DNA of 53,149 nucleotides from Rhizaria sp. SCN 62-66 (lineage: Eukaryota > Rhizaria, unplaced). The first letter of the stretch is position 1, and every line of letters begins with the position of its first letter. Positions 1-10,350 of the stretch are shown piece by piece. The stretch is taken from positions 1-53,149 of the forward strand of contig MEDY01000239.1 in assembly GCA_001724265.1 (NCBI GenBank). Direction: 5' to 3'. Made by a program: the position numbers and the translations under genes. The notes beneath the pieces are model-generated. The model did not search any database. It saw nothing but the letters and a program-made list of their open reading frames with translations, and was not told the DNA's origin.

Positions 1-1
1 C

Positions 2-90
<89 letters not shown>

Positions 91-91
91 C
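1..91 (+). repeat. (CAA)n trinucleotide microsatellite
   Basis: About 30 uninterrupted CAA units fill the left edge of the window. Read in the frame of the downstream ATG4 start they are AAC codons (poly-Asn) and contain no stop, so the ATG4 reading frame stays open to the edge. The tract is either 5' untranslated sequence or part of a longer Asn-rich N-terminus. Confidence 0.95.
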
Positions 92-94
92 GCG

Positions 95-1042
95 ATGACG
101 GCGTGCTGCGGGGCTGCGGGCGGGGCTGGGAGCAAACCCAAGCGTCACGGCCCTAATCCTAGCAATCACGCGAATAACAACGGCAAGCAGGCCAACAACA
201 GCGCTGCTGCTGGTGCTGCGGCCGGCAGCAATCGCAACGGAAATGGCACTGGGAACAAGATGATGCCTCGGAGTCAGAGTACGAACAAAATCTCAACTCT
301 GACCGAGCGCAACAACAGCACTGCTGCTGCTGCTGCGCACAAGTCATCTGTTGCTGCTGGCCACAACAACGGCCTCAACAACACCGCTGCGAGCATGACG
401 GCGATGAGTGCCGACAGAGGCGGCCTCACTTCCGACAAGGGCGGCCTCACTTCCGACGCCGGGTGGGGCTGCATGCTGCGCAGTGCGCAGATGCTGCTCG
501 CCAACGCCCTCTTGCGCCACGCAGTCACGCTAAGCCCTCAGTCGTTCGCTGTCGCTGCCGCTGCCGCTTCGACTGCCTCCGTCGCGACGACTGCTGCCAA
601 CAACGCCGGCGGCGCCGGCGGTGGCAACCTGAGTTCTGCGGCTAGCACTACCTCCGAGGCATCAACGGCTACGTCCGCAACAACGTCTGCGTCCGTGGCG
701 TTCGCAACCCTGCCCCCCGCCCTTGTGGCGACGATAATGCTCTTCTCCGACCATCCGGGGGCGATTTTTTCGGTCCACGCGCTGTGCCAGTGGGGCAACA
801 GCCGGCTGGGCAAGGGCGCGGGCGAGTGGTACGGTCCCAGCGAGACGGCGTGGCTGCTAAAGCACGCGATGGCGGCCGCGCAGGCCTGCGACGCGGCGGC
901 GGTGACTCACTATGGCAGGAGCTACGCGCATGCGTACGCGAGCTTTGTCAACAGTAATAGCAATAACAGCGGTACGCATGGGACGGGTGAGCATGCGAGT
1001 GCGCAGCCTCAGCCTCAGCCACAGTCTCAGCAGCAGCAGCCT

Positions 1043-1077
<35 letters not shown>

Positions 1078-3234
1078 CTTGGCCTCTCTGCTGCAGACGC
1101 ACCTGGATCTCGCCAGGTCCCAGTTGAGCCTGCCTCTGTGGGCTCAAACCCCCTGTCTGGCGATCGAGATCGCCGAGCACGGCACGGTTTACCTAGACCG
1201 GCTGGTCAAGTGGAGCCTGGGGCAGAGGCCCGACAACATCAACTGGCGGCCCTCGGCCACAAACGCCAACAACGTCAACATCAACAACAACAGCATCAGC
1301 AGCAGCAGCAGCAGCAATGCTAGCGCTAAGGGTAACCGCAAGAGTAGTGCGAATGGGACCACCTCGAGTGCAAGTGCTGATGCGGGGACGGACGCGAATG
1401 CGAGCTCGAGTGAGGTCATTTCATCCCTCCGGCTGCAAGTGCAGCAAGAGTCTCTGTCACTCCAAGCCCAGTCACAGCGACAGTCTCAGTCACAATCGAG
1501 TGCAAGTGCGAGTACCAATGCGGCGCCGAGCCTGACTGCGTCGCTGCTGACGCCGCCGGCGTGGCGGCCGCTGTTGCTGCTGGTGCCCGTGCGGCTGGGC
1601 AGCGACCGCGTCGACCCTGCCTACGTCGAGTCCCTGCTCATGGTACGGCTCCGACAAGAAACTTGGAACGAGTATATCTTGCTTGAATGAACACTCACTA
1701 ATACTAAACTGAGACATAACTTAATATCGTTGGTATATCTAATTAATCTAACAATATCTTCCTCACCGTGTAATATCTTTCTATATTCATTCTGGCTTTT
1801 GTATCTTCTACCCCACTCCAGTGCTTCCATTCGCCCGTCTTCGCCGGCGCCATCGGCGGCCGCCCCCGCGCCTCCCTCTTCTTCACCGGCGCCCAAGACT
1901 CTCGGCTGTTCTACCTCGACCCGCACACGGTGCAGCCCGCGGTCAACGCCAGCGCCATGCATGCTAGCGCCAGCAGCAACAGCCTCAGCCTCAGCGCCCA
2001 CGGCCACTCGCACGGCTCGAGCGCTGCGAGTACCGGGGCCGCTGCGAGTGGGCCGGGGCTGGGGAGCTACTTCTGCCCCACAGTGCAGTCGATCGACGTC
2101 GGGGGTACGCTATATATTCACGAATATATCATCGTAAAATATCGCACTGATACAGTTTGATCTCGTTCAAAGTACTCTTGACTTCAAATATGTGACTTTT
2201 CTAACTCCCCTTTTCATCCTGCCTTGCTTTTTCTTTCACTTGCGCTTTCCCTCTCGCGTCATCGCATCACAGCCATTGACCCCTGCCTGACTCTGGCGTT
2301 TTACCTGCCCTCTGAGGACGCCACAATGCAGTTCTGGGCCTTTGCCAAGACGATGATGGCCATCGCGGCCTCCCAGGCGAGCCCCCGCCCCAACCATAGT
2401 AACTCCAGCGCTGCCGCCGGCGGCGACGGCTACTATAGCGGGGGCGGGGGCAGCCGGTGGCTCTCGGTGCTCACGGCGGAGGACCTGGCGCCCAAGCTGT
2501 TCGGCTCAGACTCGGACTCGGACTCTGAATCTGACCGCAGCCGCGGCCACGGTCGCGGCCATAGTGAAAGCGACTGTGGCGGTGACCGCGACAGTGACCG
2601 CGCCAGCAACTGCGACTTCAACTCAGAGACTGAAACTGAGGCGGGCTCCTCTGATGTTGATGGCGGCGACGACGACGATTTTTTAGGAACCGGCACGGAG
2701 AGCAACAACTACAACGACGGCGACGACGATGACGACGACGACGACGACTATAGTGACACGGCAGGCCCTGATACTGAGGCTGAGTCAAGTGGCTTCCTGA
2801 ACCGCGGAGTCAGCCGCAAGCAGAGCAACAACAGTCACGATAACAAGTGTGATTGCGTTTGCACCTGCGCCAACACCAACACCGCGGCCGCCGCCACTGC
2901 CGCCGCCACTGCGTCTGCTGCTGTAGATGCTAAGGCCGTTGGCAGTGGTGGCAGCATTGGTCTTGGCGAGACTGATTCCGACTTGACTCTGGAATCGGAG
3001 CCTGAGACGGAGCCCAAGCGGCCCGTTATCACCCCTGTCAACACGAGCGCGAATGTTAGCGGCTCTAATGCCAGTGCCAGTGCGAAGGCTAAGGGCAAGG
3101 GTAAGGGTAAGGGTGGCCGAGCTAAGCGCGGCAGTGTAAGTGGGCTGGCTCGCCGCAAGTCTAAAGGGGGCGGCGTCGTAGGGATGAAAGGCAGCGACAA
3201 TGACGACGACGACGATGGGTTTGAGCTGATCTAA
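95..3234 (+). CDS. ATG4: ATG4 autophagy cysteine protease (peptidase C54), three exons
   Basis: ATG4 trims the C-terminus of ATG8/LC3 and removes lipidated ATG8 from membranes. Exons are 95-1642, 1822-2104 and 2273-3234. Introns start GTACGG and GTACGC, and phases 0 and 1 fit exactly, giving 930 residues. Visible family features are the active-site loop DAGWGCMLRSAQM with Cys126, the WYGPSETAW segment, WRPLLLLVPVRLG, then across intron 1 the Gly-Gly loop and LDPHTVQP carrying Asp549 and His551, then AIDPCLTLAFYL across intron 2. The protein ends in an acidic run plus FELI, a C-terminal LIR-like (ATG8-binding) motif like that of animal ATG4B. Ser, Asn, Gln and Asp inserts make it over twice the usual size. 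The frame is open upstream of the ATG through poly-Asn, so the gene may be 5'-partial. Stop is TAA. Confidence 0.93.
1006..1076 (+). repeat. CAG-rich poly-Gln tract in ATG4
   Basis: Runs of CAG mixed with CCT and TCT encode a Gln/Pro/Ser stretch ending in about ten consecutive Gln. It is an in-frame insert between conserved ATG4 blocks and is probably length-variable. Confidence 0.9.
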
Positions 3235-4110
3235 TCGGCGGCATTGTGCGACCCGTAAAGCTACCAACGGTCCGTCGGCAATGACGGTGAGATGATTGAC
3301 TCCAAGCTAGTCTTGTTTTTTCTTGATACTTTAAGTATGATGTGAACAAGAAGAACAGTCAAGAATCTCAATGGGAATGAATGAATATGTTTGATAATAC
3401 GTTACAAAGATAGTTGTATAGATGTAGATATCGGTTTGTATGACGAATGTGATCCCAATACACCAATTACACCACGATTTTATGCCAAATACTCGTACGT
3501 TACTCGCTGCTCCGATCTCATCCTGCTTCAGCCACCGGAGCGAGCGCATTCACGGCTGGCACCACGTGATGACAACAAACACTATCCAGTTCACTCAGTG
3601 CTACCGATACAACAGTCGCAGTAGCTGTTGCTGTGTCCGAGTCGTCGTCGACAAGACTGTTGCGGTCACCTGTGCCGTCATTGCAATTTAATTACACATG
3701 TGCTTGTATGGAACGTGACGTTGATATGACGCAAAATAGTCATATCATAATATATACCGCAACAATAAGTCATTTTACGCAATGCAACACGAATTCGAAC
3801 TCAGTTCCAGTCGCAATAATCGCCCTCAGTGCAGTCAGCTCCACTCCTGAGTCGTCGTTTCGTAACAACGAACAACAGCAGTATGGGCTGTATGGAGTCA
3901 ATACAAAAGCGCCAGCGACAGCCCCTTACTTCCCATTGCAAGATTACGAAGCAGAAATTCAATTCAGAGAGTGTTTCGCGTTACAAAAGCAGAGCAATTC
4001 ATGATGATGCATTGCATAGAGCGGTAGAGCATTTCATGTTCATACTGTTTAGGGGGGGTTGTGAAGCAAAATGGAATTTTATCGCGGGGTTTGTGGGGAG
4101 GTTGTTGGAT
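3235..4110. other. intergenic, convergent ATG4/RPS5
   Basis: AT-richer 3' flanking sequence of two convergent genes. I see no conserved coding segment or RNA gene. Short open frames here have no recognisable content. Confidence 0.6.
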
Positions 4111-4689
4111 TTACCGGGCAGCCTTGGCAGCACGCTCGATCTCGCCGCGCTTCTTGATAGCGAAGGAGTTGAGGTTGTCGGAGGCGCAGTTCATGATCTC
4201 GTCAGCGAGGCACTCAGCAACAGACTTGAGGTTGCGGAAGGCCGAGGCGCGGGCGCCCTGGGTGATGAGGTACACGGCCTGGTTGACGCGACGGAGGGGG
4301 GAAACGTCGCACGCCTGGCGGCGGACAACACCGCCGGAGCCGATGCGGGTGGAGTCCTCACGGGGGCCGGCACGGGAGANGGCAAGGATCTGGATGGGGT
4401 TCTTCTTGGTGACGAGGGCGACGATCTCAAGGGCCTGCTTGACGATGCGGATGGCAAGGAGCTTCTTACCGGTGTTGCGACCGTGGAACATCATCGAGTT
4501 GACGAGGCGCTCGACGACGGGGCAGGACGCCTTGCGGAAGGCACGCTTGGCATAGCGGCCAGCAGTGTGGGGAGCGTAGACGGCGCGCTTCTTGATAGTG
4601 ATGTAGTCGACCAGGGAGAGGTCGGGGACGGAGACGTCGTCCAGGGAGAACTTGTTGAAGAGGCGGACCTCGTTAGCGAACGTAGCCAT
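4111..4689 (-). CDS. RPS5: 40S ribosomal protein S5 (uS7)
   Basis: uS7 is a small-subunit head protein that contacts 18S rRNA and the E-site region in cytosolic ribosomes. The single exon gives 192 residues, close to the family norm. Hallmarks are [61 protein letters not shown] and the basic C-terminus. The ATG start gives the usual short N-terminus, and the stop is TAA. Low-complexity inserts are absent, unlike in most neighbours. Base 4380 is an undetermined n giving one unknown residue, and the protein is two residues short of animal and plant uS7 just there, between QIL and GPRED. That suggests a small sequence or assembly defect and not a real deletion. Confidence 0.97.
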   Translation of the reverse strand: MATFANEVRLFNKFSLDDVSVPDLSLVDYITIKKRAVYAPHTAGRYAKRAFRKASCPVVERLVNSMMFHGRNTGKKLLAIRIVKQALEIVALVTKKNPIQILAXSRAGPREDSTRIGSGGVVRRQACDVSPLRRVNQAVYLITQGARASAFRNLKSVAECLADEIMNCASDNLNSFAIKKRGEIERAAKAAR

Positions 4690-5407
4690 CGTTGTCTATC
4701 CAGCCACACGAAACGAATAAAAGCAAGAAGTCGTAGGGGAAGGGAGGAGGAAGTAAAGTGGGTACGGAGAGCGCATGATGAGGCTTAGAGAAGTAAATGT
4801 TCCTTCACCAGTATGACACACACACGGCAAATCGGTGACATATACGAATTGGCTATTTGACGAGGTTGTGGGTCGCTAGAGACGCCACAAGTAGTGTCCG
4901 CAGCTCGGTCAACAAGGGCTGTGGGAGTCAGGCGCTAGTCATTATAGTCACGGATTTGTACAACATATCTGCCACTTTGCGCTTATATATGAATATCTTA
5001 ACAATACAATAGACCCCTGCAAAGTATTCGCATATCTATAACGTGTCTTTGTGGCCTCCAAAATGATCGAGAAGTCGCGCTCCAACCTCCCGCAGTTTTT
5101 CGCTTGCGTCCGTCGGATTTTTCGGTCCAGGGCTCCGCACAGTCAGTCAGTCACTCCTCGTCAACATGACATTAACGCATCACGAAGCAACATTGAACAA
5201 ATACCGATGGTTTATCTCCGCAATATAGTGTAGTTAGGAATATAATACACGGCAAAATTGCAGTTTTAATGCACTTTGTATCGATGTATAGCGCTTAACA
5301 CGTGGGATTTGGAAAGTGTCTAAGTAACCCACACTCATAAGCGCCCTTGTTTTGCAGATAAACTATTTAACATGACGAGAATACAACATGAAAATAATGT
5401 CGGTACA
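4690..5407. other. intergenic upstream of RPS5
   Basis: This stretch should hold the RPS5 promoter on the minus strand and the 3' flank of the FRAG1/DRAM-like gene. It is AT-richer than the coding regions. I recognise no element with confidence. A GTCTAAGTAACC variant of the dispersed motif occurs near 5319. Confidence 0.5.
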
Positions 5408-8113
5408 TCAAACGTAGACGCACATGTTGTCGAACTGGTCGATATACGAGAGATAAAAAACCGCCGACACGGCGAGCGCGCCGAACTGAGCGAGCGCCCA
5501 CAGCGACAGGTGCACTCGAGAGTCACGCGTTACCGTGTACCGCGTGAAGCACGTGCGCACGTCGTGGCACACGCCGCTGTCGTCACGGTCGTCGTCGCAG
5601 TCGTCGCCGTTGCCACCGTTGGTGATGATCGAATTGCACCCACACAGCTGCTGCTGTTGTTGCTGTTGGCGCGTGTTCGAGTTGCTGTAGTTGCTGTTGT
5701 TGGTGGTGCCATTATCATTGCGACCGTTGTCCTCACGCTCTTGCAAAGCATCAGCAACGTTGTGAGCATTAATACTGCTGCTACTGCTGCTGCTAGGCAT
5801 TGCCATATTGATAGGATCAGTTGCATTATCAGCATTCGCAGCTGAGGCAGTAGCGTTGACGCGACTTGCATTCGCGCTCGCGTTTATGCTGTGGTGGTCG
5901 CGGATGTCGTTGTCCACGTCAATGTTACTGTTCTTCACAGAGTCCGTAAAAACGGTTCTGTAAGGACTCATTTCAATCTCAGCCGTTGTCGCAGCCGCCG
6001 TCGCAGCCGCCGTCGCAGCCGCCGTCGCAGTCTCGGCCGTCGCCGCCGCAGTCTGGGTCGCTGCCGCGGGATTGTTGCCGTCGCTGCCTTCGTTCTGCTG
6101 CTGCTGCGGCGGCGGCAGCGTCATGGGCTCAAGCCCCAGTCGCATCCGCCGCTCCTTTTCCCTCTTTTCCCTCTCCGCCTGCCGCGCCGTCGCCCGACCG
6201 ACTGCCACGGCCGCCGCCACCTCGGCCGCGCGCCGCCGCAGCCGCGCCGCGCCCCTGCTGCGGGCCGCCTCAACGACGGCGCAGGGGACAATGCACAGCA
6301 GCAGCGCCAGCGCCAGCGCAAGACAGGCGGCACGCCAGCGCAGCCAGCGGCGCCACGGCCACTGGGACTCCGCCTCGTAGTCGAAAGGGGTACTTAGAGG
6401 CGCGACGGCGTGGAGTGTAGAAAGCGGGGCCGCTAGGGAGGTAGTACTGAGCGAACTTGCGTGCGTACTTGTGGCAGCCATAGCAGAGGTACTGAGTGCG
6501 ACAACGCGACGGCTTAGCTTTGTCACAAGTTCCGGCACCAATGAAAACATGTCGTTGGCGGTGTTCATGTTGATCGCTGTCATGTCTGCTGCTTTGCTGC
6601 TGTTGCCGTCACTGCTGCTGCCAATGTTGCTGTCAAGTTCGCTCACAGTCTTATCCGTCGCCGCCACAAGCAAGGTCTGAAACAGCGACGCGAGCGGAAT
6701 ATAGGCCGCCGCGGCTAGATTATGACAGCGCGGGTGCACCCTGAAGCTCACAGTCCCCAGCAACCCCAGTGCCACTGCGGCCGCGACGCCGACCGCGGCG
6801 GCGGCGTCCGCCAGCGCCGCCGGTACCGGCGCCGGCACTGTCGCCGTCGTTGCTGGCGCAGAGCCGGCGTCGGCGTCAATCGGGGGCAGGGCGAGGGGGC
6901 GGCGGAGGGCTAGGCGCGCTGTGAGAGCGAATAGGAGATGCAGCAACGCGGCCGCGGCGAGAAACAGGGCGAAGAAGGGGAAAACGGCGGGGGCGGAGCC
7001 AGCGCGGCAGAGGATGTGGACCGCGGGGGCCGCCGTCGACGGCGACGGAACCGCCGCGGCTGCTGCTGCTGCTGCTGCTGCTGAGGTACCAGCTGAGGCG
7101 AAGGGTTGAGGAGGGACGTGCGACCTGTGGACACTGTTCGCGACGTTATAACGACTACTGCTGCTGGTGACGGTGCTGCTGTAAGAGAGCGCGTGCGAGT
7201 GGGGACTGCGGGGGCTGGTGGGGCCCCGAGGGCCCGGGGGCGCGGCCGCGACCGCGAGGGTGAGCTCAGTCGCAGAGGATAGGTACGACGAGACAGCGTT
7301 GGTGGACTCGTTGGATTCAGCGTCCGTAGCCTCGGGGGGCGCGAGAACGAGCGCGCTTGCGTTGTCGTCATCGTCCTCAATGTCGTTGTTGTTGAGATTA
7401 GATGCGCGACATTGGGGGCAGGTATAATAGAGCCGCGGCCTGACAGGAACAGAGAAAACAACAGCACAAAGTTGCAAGGGAATGAGTTAGAGGCGAGAAG
7501 AACAGATAAACAACACAATTTCCTGTTATAAAATAACAAATTGCGCACATATCACGTGGGTTTTATCGAGGAGTAAGATATGTGCGATATATCCTTGCTT
7601 TAGTCATCGTCATGTGTGGACGCACCTAGGTTGCTGACAGCAGAAGAAGAGACATGCCACAGCGGCACTGCGCGCGCGCGCCCGGTGCAGGCAGCCGCAG
7701 CTGGCGCAGCAGCGCGGCGGGCGCTCCTCGCGGACGAGCTCCACGCCGAGGCCGAGGGCGTTGGCGGGAGAGCGGGTGACGAGACGGCGACCGCGAAAGC
7801 TGCCGCAACATGCGCTGTTGCTGTTGCTAGTGTTGGCGTCAGCATTAACGTTGTTATTGTTGCTGTTGCTCATCATGCTCGCAAAACGGCTCGGGCTATA
7901 GTGGACCTCCGCGTTGTTACCGCTGCCGCCGTTGCCGTTGCCACTTTGCCGCGCCTTGTACGCCGTGATGCAGGACGACACGAAGGCGATGGTGAGTGCA
8001 GTCAACACCAGCGCGGCGTAGGCGATGGGAATGAACGAAAGCGAGAAGACCGAGGTCACGACAACGGGGGACAAAGACGCAGCCGTGGCGGCCGCGGAGG
8101 ACGGGCACGGCAT
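5408..8113 (-). CDS. FRAG1/DRAM/Sfk1-like six-pass membrane protein, two exons
   Basis: Exons are 7626-8113 and 5408-7439 on the minus strand. The intron starts GTGCGT and ends CAG in phase 2, giving 839 residues. Six hydrophobic segments are visible: one near residues 12-42 in exon 1, then about 312-340, 372-398, 400-422, 530-552 and 805-832. The order of segments and the last helix, followed by YIDQFD, resemble the FRAG1/DRAM/Sfk1 family, whose members act in GPI-anchor remodelling or in lysosomal autophagy and plasma-membrane lipid control. Long Asn-, Ala- and Thr-rich inserts separate the helices. A Cys-rich stretch (CCASCGC, then CCQQ, then CPQC across the intron) could bind metal. The start ATG is preceded by an in-frame TGA 12 bases upstream. 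Stop is TGA. The family call rests on topology and short similarity only. Confidence 0.55.
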
Positions 8114-8751
8114 CGACGGCAGAGGTCAAGGTCGCTCCAGCAGTCGCGATGAGAAATTGGTAACTGATGTTGCAATGTGCTTGCTTGGGTTCGCCTTGTT
8201 GTTGTGATGTGGCGACAAACGCGCCGTGGAGGGGGTGGCACAAGTAGAAAGGACTTAAAACAACTAGAGCAGCTGTTGACACACTCTTATTGTGTCGAAC
8301 AAAGAGAGTGCGGAGAGAGTGGTGATGAGAAATGTCGCGTCGGTTAACTCGCTTCGGTCCTTGCGTTTGAGACAGCGAAGAAGTTAAAATAGACGATGTA
8401 TATGAACGTGCTTAGTTGAATACTTTAAATAAGTGGCGATTTTGTCTATATGAAACACAGTCGCGTTTGAATTGCAACAACAGACGGACAACTGCGCCCA
8501 ATATCCAGTGCTCCTTATCCCTTCGAACCTCGCCCATAGCCCCAGTCAATCCCACCACAAATCATCATCCTAACACTAAATCACGCAGTTTTCCGGGTAT
8601 ATGACGCGCAGTCACAGCCAAACAAGCACATCAGACACCGCTCTATAGACAAAATAATATGCCTCAGGTTTGACTTTCTAGCGTTACATTAAAATCATTA
8701 AAGCTTAAATACATATTTCGAGCAGTTTGAGTTATTCACAAAGAGCTTAGC
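8114..8751. other. intergenic between two minus-strand genes
   Basis: 5' flank of the FRAG1/DRAM-like gene and 3' flank of the presequence-bearing gene. No coding block or RNA gene recognised. Confidence 0.5.
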
Positions 8752-9828
8752 TCAGTACTGGCTGCCGCCAGCAGCGGGCGTCACCGCGGCGGCCGTGCCG
8801 GCCGCAGCCCTGCGCTGGGCGTCCTTGGCGGCCTTCTCTTCCCTAGCCCTGGTTTCCTCAGCCTCGCGGGCCGCGAACTCGGCCTCCTCCTCGGGGCTCC
8901 ACTTGCGCGCGACCACGCGCGACTTAACATACAGATGTTAGGCCGCAGCAGTGAGTCAGCGAAGGAGGGAGCAAAGAAAATATGACGTGCATGTGTACGT
9001 GCGTGTGCACAGAACAGCAGAGAGTGCAGAGCAGTCGAACAGTACAGCAAACGCACAGAGCGAGGTGTGCATACAGGACAGAAGAAAAAAGAAGAAGATG
9101 ATATAACATGGTTAGTGACACAGATAAGTTTAAAATAAGATACATTCACATATATGATATGTTACTACACAATGTGCCGTGTGATTAAGTCTCGATCGCG
9201 CGATACATGTTGCGAATGTTTTGAATCGACGAGTCTAAATGCAGACGTACGGCTTCGAGCGCCTCCTGGACGCGCGCAACCTTCTTGGCCACGGCAGCGG
9301 TGTGCTTCTCCTTGGTGTCCTTGGACTTGGCCAGCTGCGCCGCGCGCACCTCAGCCTTGTGCTTCTGCAAACACGTGAGCAAACAAACAGTCAGTGGGAT
9401 GCAAGTGAGATACAAATGGCGGCAACAGAAAAGCGCCTATGGCGGCCGATCAAGAACAAAATAACACAAAAACAGAGTATATAGTTGCGATGTGCGCAAT
9501 AAACGCAGTGATATAACGCGAAACGTACGTCGCGCTCGGCCTTCTCCTTCTTGCGCTGCTCCTTCTCGTCGACGGTTTTCTCGCGCCTGTCTGCGCCCGC
9601 GCCGGCCGCGGGCTCGGCCGCCTTGCGAGGCGCGGCGCGCGAGCGCGAGTTCATGCCGCCCACGTCGCGCTGTAGCGCGGGGGACGAGTGGAACATGCGC
9701 CGCGCCGCGCTCGCGCTTGCAGCCGCAGTCACGGAGTTGAAGGCGGTGAGGCGAGCGGGCACAGCAGCAGAGCTGGTGACGAGACGGTGGGCCAGAGCGG
9801 CGACGCTGGAGCGAGAAGAGGCAAGCAT
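8752..9828 (-). CDS. small coiled-coil protein with mitochondrial presequence, three exons
   Basis: Exons on the minus strand are 9529-9828, 9251-9364 and 8752-8922. Both introns start GTACGT, all junctions are phase 0, and the product is 194 residues. The first ATG of the frame opens a Ser/Ala/Arg-rich stretch without acidic residues, ending in RRMFHSSPALQRD, a typical matrix-targeting presequence. The remainder is Lys/Glu/Ala-rich helix, likely coiled coil (KEQRKKEKAERD, then KHKAEVRAAQLAKSKD), and the last exon carries ARKWSPEEEAEFAAREAEE. I do not recognise the family. A mitoribosomal or respiratory-assembly accessory role is possible but unsupported. If the second intron were retained, a TAA would end the protein 22 codons later at 9185; the GTACGT donor and the acidic continuation favour splicing. 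Confidence 0.7.
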
Positions 9829-10350
9829 AAGTGTGTCAAGGGCAGCACAGCGCGGTTGGCTTGGTGTTGCGCTCTGTTGCAAAGCGAAGCGGGTGTGATC
9901 GAGAGACTCGCGTTAGGGGTTTCGGGACTCTGGTGGAGTGCTGAAGAGGGTAATGAGAAAGTGATGAAAAATGAGGATACGCGAGGATTTGTCGCGTATA
10001 ATTAAGGGGGAATAATCAAAACTGCTATTGAAGTATTGGTTCATTTCTTATGCAGCTCCTGTCGGACCCCTTATAGCTCTACTTACTTGCCCGATTCCAT
10101 CCTCGATCGCAGCACTTGGCCTCACAGTCAGACCCTCTTTGTCAGCATTACACCCATGAGGATATCTTTCTTTACGCATATTCACCATGCAAGTCTTAAA
10201 TTTTCAACTAATTACACTACGGTCTAACTGTTATGTCCTTCAAGTCATCTCATAAACCTGCATTGCCACCTTTTTTTATCTCCCCACCACAAACCAAAGC
10301 CGACAACCCAAACTACGCCTCCCGAGTTGCAGCGCTCACGCCCCCACACA
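9829..10350. other. divergent promoter region
   Basis: Spacer between the presequence-bearing gene (minus) and the HD-domain gene (plus), so it should hold both promoters. A pyrimidine-rich stretch followed by an acceptor-like TTGCAG at 10327-10332, just before the HD-gene ATG, may mark a 5' untranslated intron. Confidence 0.5.

Noticed and set aside
3391-3624. 77-codon open frame between ATG4 and RPS5
   Set aside because: No conserved content or codon bias, and located in AT-richer spacer; best explained by chance.
5986-6420. Long open frames antisense to the FRAG1/DRAM-like gene
   Set aside because: Pro/Arg/Ala-rich shadow frames created by GC-rich codons of the opposite strand; no recognisable domain.
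9185-9250. Alternative end of the presequence-bearing protein at the TAA near 9185
   Set aside because: A GTACGT donor precedes it, and splicing to 8922 gives a phase 0 continuation rich in helical charged sequence. Kept only as a possible isoform.
10327-10350. HD-domain protein start at a TTG at 10327
   Set aside because: No ATG there; the first ATG is at 10351, and the upstream bases look like a splice acceptor.
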